Assembly (NCBI GenBank): GCA_016710325.1
Contig: JADJXK010000001.1
Span: forward strand, 372,001 to 436,000
Length of the DNA: 64,000 nucleotides
Reading direction: 5' to 3'
DNA from: Candidatus Leptofilum proximum
GTDB taxonomy: Bacteria; Chloroflexota; Anaerolineae; Promineifilales; Promineifilaceae
Part shown: positions 1 through 7,713 of the stretch, piece by piece
Layout of the letters: each line of letters starts with the position of its first letter
Position numbering within the stretch: the stretch's first letter is position 1
The notes under the pieces: model-generated
The model's database searches: none
What the model was told of the DNA's origin: nothing
Seen by the model: the letters and a program-made list of their open reading frames with translations, nothing else
Program-made: the position numbers and the translations under genes

Positions 1-1823
1 AACCGGCTCACTTCTTCTGACGGCACGGCACGGCGGCCAAAGCGCCAGGCCACCATCCCCGCCAGCAGCAGGGACAGCGCCGACACACTCCACGCCAGCT
101 GCCGCGCCGGGGTCGCACCAAAACGCACCTCCACCACGTGCGCCCCGGCCGGTACCGGCACCACGATAAATCCTTCCGGGCGGCCAAGCTCCGGCTCGAC
201 CAGCTCGCCATCGACCCTCACCTGCCAGCCGGGAAACTGAAAGAGGAACAGGCGCAGCAGAAATTTCTCTGGGGCCTGAACGGTGTAGCGAAAATGAAGC
301 GGCTGGAGTTCTTCACTGATCACTTCGGTATTGGCCGGAAGGCTGGCCCGGTTTACCCGGTCCAACGGCTGGTCTACCAGAAAACCATAAACCAGGCTGC
401 CCTCCCGCGTGGGCACCGTATCGACCGTAGCGGGCACATAATCGGCGGTGGAGGTAGTGCCCAGCCAGCGCCCCGAATGCTCGATGAGCGACATGCGAAA
501 GGTGAAGACGTCGCCAAAATCCGGCCAGGGGGCAGGCTGAGTGAGCGGCAATGCCGTGACCAGGCAAAAGATGATGGCTACGGCCGTTCCCCACCCCCGC
601 AACCTTGGCCACATCCTCAACACAGACTCCAATCCCGCACCCGCCAAAACGGCCAGCATGGCCACCGCGCCACCCAGCAGCCGCCAGGGAAACTGGAAAA
701 AGGGCAAAATGGGGGTCGCCTCCCACAAAAAGGTGGCGGCTGGCAGCAGCATAAACAACAAAACGGCCGCTCCCAGGGCAAAAAAGAGCGCCTGCCTGCC
801 CTGCTTCACCCGCCGCAGCAGCAGCAAAATCAGCCCCGCCCCACCCAAAATCCACTGCGCCAGGCCAAGGTTAAAGCGAAACACCGGTTCCGAAGCGCCC
901 CAATCGAGCCGCAGCGTGGGCGCCAGCAGCTCGCCCCAGCTGAGGAAGTGGGTGCGAAAATCGTAATTATTGCCCGTGCCAATGAGGGTGTTCAGGTTAA
1001 CGGCATTACGCTCCAGCAGCACGGGCAGCCAAAAGAAAGCGGCCGTTCCCAGCCCTAGCCCCAGCGCGCCCCACAACCAGCGCCAGCTGCTGCTGCCATC
1101 GCGCCGGGTGAGGGTTTGCCACAGCACCCAGGCGGCGAGCAGGCCAAAAAAGAGCAGGGCCATCAGGTTGTGGCTTAAAATCACGGCAGCGGTGAGGAGA
1201 ACGGCCGTCAGCCAACGCCCCCAGGTTTGTTGACGCCGCAGCCGGTCCAACGCCCACAGCGCCAGCGGGAATATGCCCAGGCTAAACGCTTCGGCCAGCG
1301 CACCACGAGCGATTGGGTCCACATACTGCACATACGGCGCGTACACATAGACCGCCGCGGCCAGGTAGCCAGACGGCCGTCCCCAGTTATCGCGCACAAA
1401 GCCATACATGCCGAATCCTGCACCGAGCAGCCCCAGCACAAACACCGCCTTCACTCCGTCAACGGCGTCCAGGCGGGGCATCAGCTCAAAAATCAGGCCG
1501 ACGTAGTAGCTCAACGGCGCATAGTAGTTGAAGATGGGGTAACCATAACCGTGGTAAAAGTTGGGCGCCCAGCGCGGATAAAACTCGCCGCCGCGCACCA
1601 GGAAGCTGAGCTCCGCCAGGCGAAAGATGTGCAGCTCGGCATCGGTTTCTTGCGGCAGGCTGGCGCGGCCAATAAAGGGCCAGAGCGCCAGCAGGCAAAT
1701 AGCCAGCACAACCAAAAAGCCGGGATCAAATTTGAACCGCAAAGACGCAAAGAGCGCAGAGATTTTCTGGTTTTTCTCCGCGTTCTCTGCGCCCTTTGCG
1801 GTTTGTTTCTTCAGTAACATCAT
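1..1823 (-). CDS. PTPS-related/YfhO-like polytopic membrane protein, 3' end outside window
   Basis: About 607 codons are visible and the reading frame is open at the left edge, so the C-terminal end is missing. The frame was followed by hand through several points and is continuous. The N-terminal part reads FYPRWAPNFYHGYGYPIFNY, a signature of the '6-pyruvoyl-tetrahydropterin synthase-related' membrane family. Many hydrophobic helices follow. The last visible part (FPGWQVRVDG, then PAGAHVVEVRF) resembles the C-terminal soluble domain of YfhO proteins. These families are thought to act in surface glycan or lipoteichoic acid glycosylation; the reaction here is unknown. The chosen ATG is the first of two adjacent ATG codons, without a clear Shine-Dalgarno. 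Codons of about residues 8-30 are made of a CGCAAAG palindrome, so the true start could lie further in. Confidence 0.82.
   Translation of the reverse strand, partial: MMLLKKQTAKGAENAEKNQKISALFASLRFKFDPGFLVVLAICLLALWPFIGRASLPQETDAELHIFRLAELSFLVRGGEFYPRWAPNFYHGYGYPIFNYYAPLSYYVGLIFELMPRLDAVDGVKAVFVLGLLGAGFGMYGFVRDNWGRPSGYLAAAVYVYAPYVQYVDPIARGALAEAFSLGIFPLALWALDRLRRQQTWGRWLTAVLLTAAVILSHNLMALLFFGLLAAWVLWQTLTRRDGSSSWRWLWGALGLGLGTAAFFWLPVLLERNAVNLNTLIGTGNNYDFRTHFLSWGELLAPTLRLDWGASEPVFRFNLGLAQWILGGAGLILLLLRRVKQGRQALFFALGAAVLLFMLLPAATFLWEATPILPFFQFPWRLLGGAVAMLAVLAGAGLESVLRMWPRLRGWGTAVAIIFCLVTALPLTQPAPWPDFGDVFTFRMSLIEHSGRWLGTTSTADYVPATVDTVPTREGSLVYGFLVDQPLDRVNRASLPANTEVISEELQPLHFRYTVQAPEKFLLRLFLFQFPGWQVRVDGELVEPELGRPEGFIVVPVPAGAHVVEVRFGATPARQLAWSVSALSLLLAGMVAWRFGRRAVPSEEVSR
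1735..1803. repeat. CGCAAAG-type palindromic repeat
   Basis: Imperfect inverted repeat with arms AACCGCAAAG and CTTTGCGGTT. Each arm carries further CGCAAAG/CGCAGAG units around a T-rich loop. It overlaps the 5' end of the PTPS-related gene and encodes its N-terminal residues. A related copy lies at 3836-3905, and the same motif forms the core of the element at 14731. Confidence 0.8.
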
Positions 1824-1865
1824 CACTGTCAAAATACTAGCCCCAATAAAATTTAGGAAGAAATG

Positions 1866-1935
1866 GGACACAGATAAACACAGATTTTCACAGATAAGAA
1901 CAAAAATCTGTGTTTATCTGCGTGAATCTGTGTCC
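1866..1935. repeat. CACAGAT-type palindromic repeat
   Basis: Inverted repeat GGACACAG ... CTGTGTCC with internal CACAGATAAACACAGAT units and their reverse complement. It fills most of the gap between the methyltransferase-like gene and the PTPS-related gene. A relative is at 52302-52442. Confidence 0.8.
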
Positions 1936-1970
1936 TAAATTCTTCATCTCTTTAATCAGGAACAACTCTA

Positions 1971-2726
1971 CTAATCAAATAGAGCATAAACGATGTGGGA
2001 TTGGCGGCGGCGAACGGCCGTTGGCAAAACATGCTCCAACCGGGCGTAATACCCCAGTCCCCACATGGCGATTGCTTCCAAACGGCCGCTGGTGGCCTGT
2101 TCACGCTGGTCTTCCGTGCGCGTGATGCCCGGCGGGAATGGTGGCATATCAATGTAGCCGGTTTTTGCCTCCGGGCCAACCAGCTGCTGCATTTCAGAAA
2201 GCGTCACACCCGCCAGCCCGCTGATGTTGGTGTGGGCCATGTTGTCGCCGTTGGGGGCAAATAGGGCCGCCCGGCTGGCCAGTCGGCGCACGTGCCGCAC
2301 GTAATCAGGCCGCTCACCGGCGTCCAACCGCTGCAAGCCCTCCGAGCCCAGGCATAAATCAAAGCCCGGTTTGATTTCCTGCAAATCGGCCAGACGGGGC
2401 ACGGGGATGAGTTGGGGAGATACGGCCGTTAACCATCCCTCCTTCTGCGCCGCCGCCAGGGAATGCCGCAACTTTGCGAGGGCAGACGGCCGTTCATCCA
2501 CCACGGAAACGGCCGCACCGAGTTCCTGAGCCAGCTGCAAAAAGTCCAGGCTGCTGCCGTATTTCTCCGGCAGCCCGGCAATTAAAATATGAGCAGGTTT
2601 AGGCAGATTTTTCAGCCAGCGGGCCAACACCAGACGCTTGGCAAAATATTCATACGCCGTGCCCACGCCCTCGCCTTCCGCCAGGGCGGGCACGTAAAGT
2701 TCTTTGATCGAAAGTGATTTCAGCAT
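1971..2726 (-). CDS. Class I methyltransferase-like protein
   Basis: 251 residues from the ATG at 2726 (MLKSLSIKEL). An in-frame upstream extension to 2759 is made of repeat sequence and was not used. A Rossmann-like segment follows (HILIAGLP, then an acidic end of strand 2, SVVDERP), which fits a SAM-dependent methyltransferase fold, although the usual glycine motif is poorly kept. The later segment DLCLGSEGLQRL followed by RAALFAPNGDN is also methyltransferase-like. It lies in line with the epimerase upstream, so a role in modifying a glycan or lipid is possible. The substrate cannot be read from the sequence, and the protein may be a degenerate, non-catalytic family member. Confidence 0.65.
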   Translation of the reverse strand: MLKSLSIKELYVPALAEGEGVGTAYEYFAKRLVLARWLKNLPKPAHILIAGLPEKYGSSLDFLQLAQELGAAVSVVDERPSALAKLRHSLAAAQKEGWLTAVSPQLIPVPRLADLQEIKPGFDLCLGSEGLQRLDAGERPDYVRHVRRLASRAALFAPNGDNMAHTNISGLAGVTLSEMQQLVGPEAKTGYIDMPPFPPGITRTEDQREQATSGRLEAIAMWGLGYYARLEHVLPTAVRRRQSHIVYALFD

Positions 2727-2733
2727 AATATTT

Positions 2734-2809
2734 GTGGCAAGTAGCAGGTTGCAAAGCAAGTAGCCTTTGGCGTGGTTTACTTGCTACCTGCAACGTGCCA
2801 CTTGCAACC
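2734..2809. repeat. Heptamer repeat array with inverted arms (GCAAGTA/TTGCTAC type)
   Basis: Units such as GGCAAGTAGCAGGTTGC are followed by their reverse complement GCTACCTGCAACGTGCC. It fills the gap between the epimerase and methyltransferase-like genes and can fold into a hairpin. Confidence 0.75.
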
Positions 2810-2849
2810 GTTGTCAACAATTCAGGTCAACTCTAACAGCCCACACCCC

Positions 2850-3824
2850 TCACACCAATCCCTTTTCCCGATACCAGGCCACCGTTTCGGCTACGCCCCG
2901 TTCGAGATCAAATTGAGGCGTGTAGCCCAGATCGGCGTGGGCTTTTTGCCATGAAAAACAGCGATCTTCGCTGAAAAAGGCCACACCGGTGCGGCTGAGC
3001 GGCGGCGGCTTGTTGATCAGCCCCATGCCAATTTCCAACCCGGCGGCACCCAGCCAGGCCAGCCAACGCGGCAGATTGAGCCTGGGCGGCGGCACGTCCA
3101 GTGCGGCGGCAATCGTCTGCCCCAGCTCACGAAAGGTGACCGGTTGGGGGCCAGTGATGTGGTAAATGTGGCCGGGACGGCCGTTCCGCATCGCCAATAA
3201 CATCCCCGCTACCGCATCATCAATGTACGTTGGGTGGCAGGTGTTGTGCCCGCCGTCGATGGTGAAGAAACGGCCGTCGCGCACCGCCTTAAACAGACCC
3301 AACACGTGTAAATCCGTCGGCCCATAAATAAATTCCGGCCGGGCAATCATGACCGGCAGCCCGGCGCTGGCGTATACCTGAGCCACCTGCTCTGCCGCCG
3401 CCTTGCTGCGCTCGTACGGATTGCTCGGCGCGAGTGGTGCGGTTTCGTCGGCGGGCGGACCGCTGATTGGCCCCAGCACACCAGGGCTGCTGACGTACAA
3501 AATGCGCCGCACGCCTGCTTTCTCCGCCTCAGCCAGGACGTTGTTGGTGCCCTGTTCGTGCAGGGCAAAGTAGGCACGCTCTGGTACCCCCGCCTGTCCC
3601 AGCATCCCGGCGGCGTGGATGAGCCAGTCGGTCCCGTCAAACAGGCCGCGCAGGCTGGCCGGGTGGGTGACGTCGGCGGTGGCCCAGGTGAGAGTGGGGG
3701 GTTGCGAGGTGCGTGGGGTGGAGGACGGCCGTTTCACCCCCAGCACGTCATACCCCTCAGCCAGCAAAGCCCGCACCAGCGCCCCGCCCACAAATCCCGT
3801 CGCCCCTGTAACAACTACTTTCAT
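2850..3824 (-). CDS. NAD-dependent epimerase/dehydratase (extended SDR)
   Basis: 324 residues. The N-terminus carries the dinucleotide-binding motif TGATGFVG (residues 6-13). The extended SDR active site is visible as Ser112/Ser113 (YVSSPG) and Tyr137-x3-Lys141 (NPYERSK). This family interconverts or modifies nucleotide sugars, or reduces sterol-like and quinone-like substrates, in the cytoplasm. The neighbouring glycosyltransferases favour a nucleotide-sugar substrate, which is inference. The ATG at 3824 gives the complete nucleotide-binding motif at the normal place. There is no strong Shine-Dalgarno: a CGCAAAG palindrome lies directly upstream. Confidence 0.88.
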   Translation of the reverse strand: MKVVVTGATGFVGGALVRALLAEGYDVLGVKRPSSTPRTSQPPTLTWATADVTHPASLRGLFDGTDWLIHAAGMLGQAGVPERAYFALHEQGTNNVLAEAEKAGVRRILYVSSPGVLGPISGPPADETAPLAPSNPYERSKAAAEQVAQVYASAGLPVMIARPEFIYGPTDLHVLGLFKAVRDGRFFTIDGGHNTCHPTYIDDAVAGMLLAMRNGRPGHIYHITGPQPVTFRELGQTIAAALDVPPPRLNLPRWLAWLGAAGLEIGMGLINKPPPLSRTGVAFFSEDRCFSWQKAHADLGYTPQFDLERGVAETVAWYREKGLV

Positions 3825-3835
3825 AAGACTTTTTC

Positions 3836-3905
3836 ACCGCAAAGGACGCGGAGAGCGCAAAGGTTTATTCTTGTATTTCTTCGCGTTCTTTGCGATCTTT
3901 GCGGT
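3836..3905. repeat. CGCAAAG-type palindromic repeat
   Basis: Arms ACCGCAAAGGACGCGGAG and the matching CGCGTTCTTTGCGATCTTT run, closing with GCGGT. Same family as 1735-1803. It occupies the gap between the small Cys-rich gene and the epimerase. Confidence 0.8.
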
Positions 3906-3915
3906 TAAAATCCTT

Positions 3916-4212
3916 TCACTCATTGGGTTCGCCACCTTGCTGGTAAGTCATGACAGGACGGTAAACGCATCGGCAGCGGCGGCCTTTGCTGCATTCCGGC
4001 AGGGGTAAATGCGGCGCCTCGTCTGGGTGGTAGACGGCATTGGCAGGCAAGGCATGGGACGCTTCGCAGCCATCTTCATCCGTCAGAATAGCGACACCGG
4101 CGATCGAGCCTTTGGCCTTCATGCCCAACCGGTACTGCGCTAACGTCTTTTCGGCGTAGTCGGCCGGTTTTTCCATATCCTTGTGAAATTTGTTCAGCCA
4201 GTCAAATGACAT
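3916..4212 (-). CDS. Small Cys-rich protein of unknown function
   Basis: 98 residues, with AAGG about seven bases before the ATG. The protein is soluble. The C-terminal half reads DEDGCEA, then DEAPHLPLPEC, then CRCVYRPV, giving four cysteines that could bind a metal. A short tail 'C...DEAP.LP...C....CRC.Y' recalls tails seen in other bacterial proteins; this is recognition of a pattern, not of a named family. It lies 80 bases after the radical SAM gene on the same strand. A partner or substrate role for that enzyme is possible but unproven. Confidence 0.72.
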   Translation of the reverse strand: MSFDWLNKFHKDMEKPADYAEKTLAQYRLGMKAKGSIAGVAILTDEDGCEASHALPANAVYHPDEAPHLPLPECSKGRRCRCVYRPVMTYQQGGEPNE

Positions 4213-4228
4213 CTTGAACCTTCGTTGA

Positions 4229-4291
4229 GGGAGATTGGAGATTAGAGACTGGAGATTAAATCAATCTCTAATCTCCAGTCTCCAATCTCCC
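4229..4291. repeat. Heptamer repeat array with inverted arms (GGAGATT type)
   Basis: GGGAGATTGGAGATTAGAG is followed by the reverse complement ending CCAATCTCCC. It fills the gap between the radical SAM gene and the small Cys-rich gene. This is the commonest unit type in the window. Confidence 0.85.
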
Positions 4292-4292
4292 G

Positions 4293-5399
4293 CTAATTCC
4301 TTACCTGAATCGAATCCGGCGTGATCACTTTGGCCGCTACCCGGCTGGCCGTCGGTACGTCCATGAGCATGTTGGTGTAGCTGGCGTTGGCCAGGGGACA
4401 GTGGCACTCCTTCTCATAGATGGAGCGGCGCACCTCTTTGATCTTCTCGCCGAACCAGATTTCCTTGAAATCGTAGTTGTGCTCGCGCAGGTTGCCCAGG
4501 TCGTCGGCGCGCACGCAGCAGGGCCAGACGGTGCCATCGGCGTAAATCTGGGCGCTGGCCCAGCCCGCGTAGCAGCCAATCACCTGGTCTTGCTCGTCCA
4601 AAATGCGCTTCACCAGCTTGTAATACTCCACTCGGAACGCCTCGGTAATCTTAGACACGCCTTTGTACTGCTTGCTGTTCACGTAGGCGATGAGCTTGTC
4701 AATCGCCTCGGCATACTGCTCCGGGCTGGGGGTGATAGGCAGACCCACCGTGTCCAGCTCCACGCGCGGCTCGGCAATCTCGGTGATGAACTGGTCGGCG
4801 CGGGAATTTTCGGCGTAGCTGATCAGTTCGTCCAGGTGCCCCACGCTGAACACGGAAACTACGGAGTGGATGCCGACGGCCAGGTTGGGGAACTCTTCTC
4901 GCAGCGCCAGGTACTGCTCCAGCCGCTCCTCAAACTTCTCAAAGTTGCCCGCCACGCCGCGAATGAAGTCGTGTTTTTCACCCACACCATCCAGAGACAG
5001 GTTGATAATGAGCTGCGAATCGGTGCAATATTCCAGAATCTGGCGCACCCGCTCCGGGCCGCTTTTGAGGATGCCGTTGGTGGGGATGTTGATGATGCCC
5101 GGCTGGCAATGTTTGTAGGCCAGCTTGGCCAGCTCAACGATGTGAGGAAACATGAGCGGTTCGCCGCCGCTGATGGTGAACCAGTACGGCGCTTTGCCCA
5201 GGGAAGCCAGCACCTTGTCCCACTCGTCCAGGTTGAGCTCGTTCTCTCGCTTCATCCAGATGTTGCAGGTGAGGCAGCGGGAGTTGCACTTGGGCGACGG
5301 CGAGAGGGTGATGTTGAGCGGCAGCATCCTGGGCCAGCCAGTGCGCCGGTACAGCTTGAATAAAGGAATGCGTGTGAGCACGCCGAGCATTGATTTCAT
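4293..5399 (-). CDS. Radical SAM protein with SPASM-like C-terminal domain
   Basis: 368 residues. The radical SAM cluster motif is Cys38-x3-Cys42-x2-Cys45 (CNSRCLTC), followed by ISGGEPLMFP, the usual SAM-binding 'GGEP' strand. The C-terminal part has CYAGWASAQIYADGTVWPCC and then CHCPLAN, which matches the cysteine pattern of a SPASM/twitch domain that binds an auxiliary iron-sulfur cluster. Family members modify peptides or small molecules or act in glycan and lipid pathways; the substrate is not evident. The ACGGCCGT palindrome that is frequent elsewhere is absent from this gene. The ATG at 5399 has no visible Shine-Dalgarno, and repeat DNA lies right before it. Confidence 0.88.
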   Translation of the reverse strand: MKSMLGVLTRIPLFKLYRRTGWPRMLPLNITLSPSPKCNSRCLTCNIWMKRENELNLDEWDKVLASLGKAPYWFTISGGEPLMFPHIVELAKLAYKHCQPGIINIPTNGILKSGPERVRQILEYCTDSQLIINLSLDGVGEKHDFIRGVAGNFEKFEERLEQYLALREEFPNLAVGIHSVVSVFSVGHLDELISYAENSRADQFITEIAEPRVELDTVGLPITPSPEQYAEAIDKLIAYVNSKQYKGVSKITEAFRVEYYKLVKRILDEQDQVIGCYAGWASAQIYADGTVWPCCVRADDLGNLREHNYDFKEIWFGEKIKEVRRSIYEKECHCPLANASYTNMLMDVPTASRVAAKVITPDSIQVRN

Positions 5400-5404
5400 A
5401 AAAT

Positions 5405-5474
5405 GACAGGGTGACAGGGTGATAGGGTGACAAGGTGAAAAATTGTCACCTTGTCACCCTGTCACCTTGTCACC
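5405..5474. repeat. Heptamer repeat array with inverted arms (GGTGACA type)
   Basis: GACAGGGTGACAGGGTGA units are followed by GTCACCTTGTCACCCTGTC. It fills the gap between the GT2 and radical SAM genes. Confidence 0.85.
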
Positions 5475-5476
5475 AC

Positions 5477-6379
5477 TTACTCCTTCTGACTCGACAGCGT
5501 CTTGGTGGTGGTGGCAATCTCCCAGACGGTATGGTTTTTGCGGTTTTTGAAGTCGCGTTTGCCCAGGAAACGGCCGTATACCTCCAACCCAATCACCGCC
5601 GCCGTCCACATCAACTGCCTGGGCCGCCAATCCAGGCTCTTGAGCAGCAGAGCCACAATATTGCCACCCGACATGGTACTGACTTTGTAGCCCAGCGCGC
5701 TGGCCAGCTCCAGGTGCCCGGCATAAATGCGCCGCCGCTGGCGTAAAAAATCGGCCACGTTTTCCGGGCCTTTGTTATAAACGATGGCCTCGGGGCAGTA
5801 CTGCACTTTGTAGCCCTGGCCGCGCACAATGGGTTCCACGCTGGCTTCGTCCACGGCCGTATGGTACGGGATGCGCGCAAACAAACGACGAAAACCCACC
5901 ATCTCACCGCCCTTGAAGCCGCCAGACATGTTCAGGGCGTGGTGCAACTTCCACTGTAAATGCACGGCAAACCCCATGAATGTTTCCGGGTTGTTCACCG
6001 GTACGGGATGGCAGCCGGTCATGCCTACTTCGGGATCGGCAAAGGGAGCCACCAGGCTTTCAACGGCCGTAACATCCGGCTGCAAATCGGCGCTGCACAA
6101 AATCATCACGTCGCAGGCAGCCTCGCGGATAAACAGGTTCATCGCCGAGGCTTTGCCTTCACGCCGGGGTTGGCTCAGGAGTTGAATACGGCCGTCTTGC
6201 GCCACAAACTCCTGCACGATGGCTTCTGTCTGATCCGTACAGCCGCTGGCCACCACAATGATTTCTCGAATGGCGACTGTTGTCAGGCGCTGTTCGAGGA
6301 TGCGCTGCAGCAGGTTGCCAATATTGGCCGCTTCATTGTAAGCGGTAATGCCGATTGAACAGTCGATCACAAGGTTCAT
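5477..6379 (-). CDS. Family 2 glycosyltransferase
   Basis: 300 residues, a GT-A fold enzyme. The opening reads SIGITAYNEAANIG, the normal start of a GT2 domain. The metal and nucleotide-sugar region is CSADLQPD around Asp98. A later segment (GFKGGEMVGFRRLFARIPY, then VDEASVEP) fits the acceptor region of GT2 enzymes that act like dolichol-phosphate or N-acetylglucosaminyl transferases. The C-terminal part has a hydrophobic region, so it may sit at the membrane. It is followed by the radical SAM gene on the same strand. The sugar and acceptor are not known. Confidence 0.85.
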   Translation of the reverse strand: MNLVIDCSIGITAYNEAANIGNLLQRILEQRLTTVAIREIIVVASGCTDQTEAIVQEFVAQDGRIQLLSQPRREGKASAMNLFIREAACDVMILCSADLQPDVTAVESLVAPFADPEVGMTGCHPVPVNNPETFMGFAVHLQWKLHHALNMSGGFKGGEMVGFRRLFARIPYHTAVDEASVEPIVRGQGYKVQYCPEAIVYNKGPENVADFLRQRRRIYAGHLELASALGYKVSTMSGGNIVALLLKSLDWRPRQLMWTAAVIGLEVYGRFLGKRDFKNRKNHTVWEIATTTKTLSSQKE

Positions 6380-6453
6380 TCCTGAATAAGGCTACAAACA
6401 AGAGACCAAGTATACCGGTTGTCCAGCGACGTAACCAACATCCAGGCGCCGGG

Positions 6454-7713
6454 TCAGCCACGGTTGGCCTGCGCCGGACGCAGCAAAAACAGCGCACCGG
6501 CCAGGTTCGCCGCCAGGCCAGAGACCAGCAGCACCCAGGCGATGGTCATCAGCGTGTGGTGGAGCAGCAGCACGGCCGTTATCTGCGCCAGGGCAATACC
6601 CGCCAGCAGGAAGATAAACGGCCGTCGCCCCAACGACAGCGCATAGTTCAGCCAGATGTTTACCCCGGCAAACAGCGTCGTAGCCAGACCCACCCAGCCC
6701 AACAGCAGGCCAGGGTTGGCATACTGCCCCCGGAAAACCAGGTCTACAATCCAGCCGGGGATCAAGAAAAAGACGGCCGTCAGCATCAATCCCGGCAAAA
6801 ACGTCGCCGCCAGGGCCAGCAGCAGCATGGGCCGGGCATCCTGGCCCAACGCCTGGCGCTGGGTTGCCTTGGGAAACAGCACCATGCCCAAAGCCACCGG
6901 CACAAACAGGTTGATCCGGCCCAAAACATTCACCGGCGTGTACTGGGCTGCGGCCGTTTCGGCAAACAACCGGTTCACCAGGATGGCATCGCTGTAAACC
7001 AGCACGGCAAAGGCCAACAAACCAACCAGCGTCAGGGCCGAATAGCTAAAGCTAATTTTGGGGGATCCTGGCGCAGCCGGTTCACGGAAGTAGTGACGCA
7101 GCAGCCACAGCGCCAGCAGCAGCGCCAGGCCGCTGGCCAGAGGTAGGGCCAGCACCGCGCCAACCAGCTCCAGACCGGACCAGATGAGAACGGCCGTCAG
7201 CGCAAAACGCAGCACTGCTTGCAGCACCACCACGCTGCCCAGGCCCAAAAAGTTCTGCACGCCTTGCAGCGCGCCATCGGTCACCGGGCGCACAAAAAAG
7301 AAGAGAAGGGCCAGCCCGGCGGCCACCACTGCCGCGGTTGAATTGGCGTTGATGAGGCGGTTGGTCAGTGGGGCCGCCAGCCCAAACAGCAGCGCCACCA
7401 GCAGCCCCCAGCGCCAGGCCCAGCGCCAGCGGCCGCGCACAAACTGGCCAATCCGCGTTTGGGCCATCGACTGCACGGCCAGCTCCGCGGTGTAATAGGC
7501 CACCACGTTGCGAATGACCCAGGTAACCTGCTCGGCAATCTTCAGCAGGTTCATCACGGCCAAAAAAGCAATGGCTGCCGGGTCAGACAGGAGCACGCCG
7601 GCCACCACCAGCACCAGGTAATCAAATCCACCGGCCAAAACGGTCGCGGCCGTCATAACGACGCCGTCACGGGTGTCTGCGGAGCGCAGCAAAGAGCGGA
7701 GCCGCAAGATCAT
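6454..7713 (-). CDS. Wzx/MurJ-like polysaccharide flippase
   Basis: 419 residues, almost entirely hydrophobic, with about 12 predicted membrane helices. The pattern of helix pairs and the polar sites in the first helices (FDYLVLVVAG, IAFLAVMNLLKIAEQ) fit the MOP superfamily of polysaccharide export proteins. Such proteins flip lipid-linked oligosaccharides across the membrane. Its ATG overlaps the stop of the preceding gene (7710-9440) by 4 bp, so the two are probably translated together. No soluble domain is fused. Confidence 0.82.
   Translation of the reverse strand: MILRLRSLLRSADTRDGVVMTAATVLAGGFDYLVLVVAGVLLSDPAAIAFLAVMNLLKIAEQVTWVIRNVVAYYTAELAVQSMAQTRIGQFVRGRWRWAWRWGLLVALLFGLAAPLTNRLINANSTAAVVAAGLALLFFFVRPVTDGALQGVQNFLGLGSVVVLQAVLRFALTAVLIWSGLELVGAVLALPLASGLALLLALWLLRHYFREPAAPGSPKISFSYSALTLVGLLAFAVLVYSDAILVNRLFAETAAAQYTPVNVLGRINLFVPVALGMVLFPKATQRQALGQDARPMLLLALAATFLPGLMLTAVFFLIPGWIVDLVFRGQYANPGLLLGWVGLATTLFAGVNIWLNYALSLGRRPFIFLLAGIALAQITAVLLLHHTLMTIAWVLLVSGLAANLAGALFLLRPAQANRG

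Noticed and set aside
313..1817. Several short frames suggesting a broken gene at the left end
   Set aside because: The minus-strand frame from 1823 is continuous to the edge when followed by hand. It only lacks its stop because the window ends.
4401..5363. Plus-strand open frame of 320 codons
   Set aside because: Antisense to the radical SAM gene that carries CNSRCLTC; no Shine-Dalgarno.
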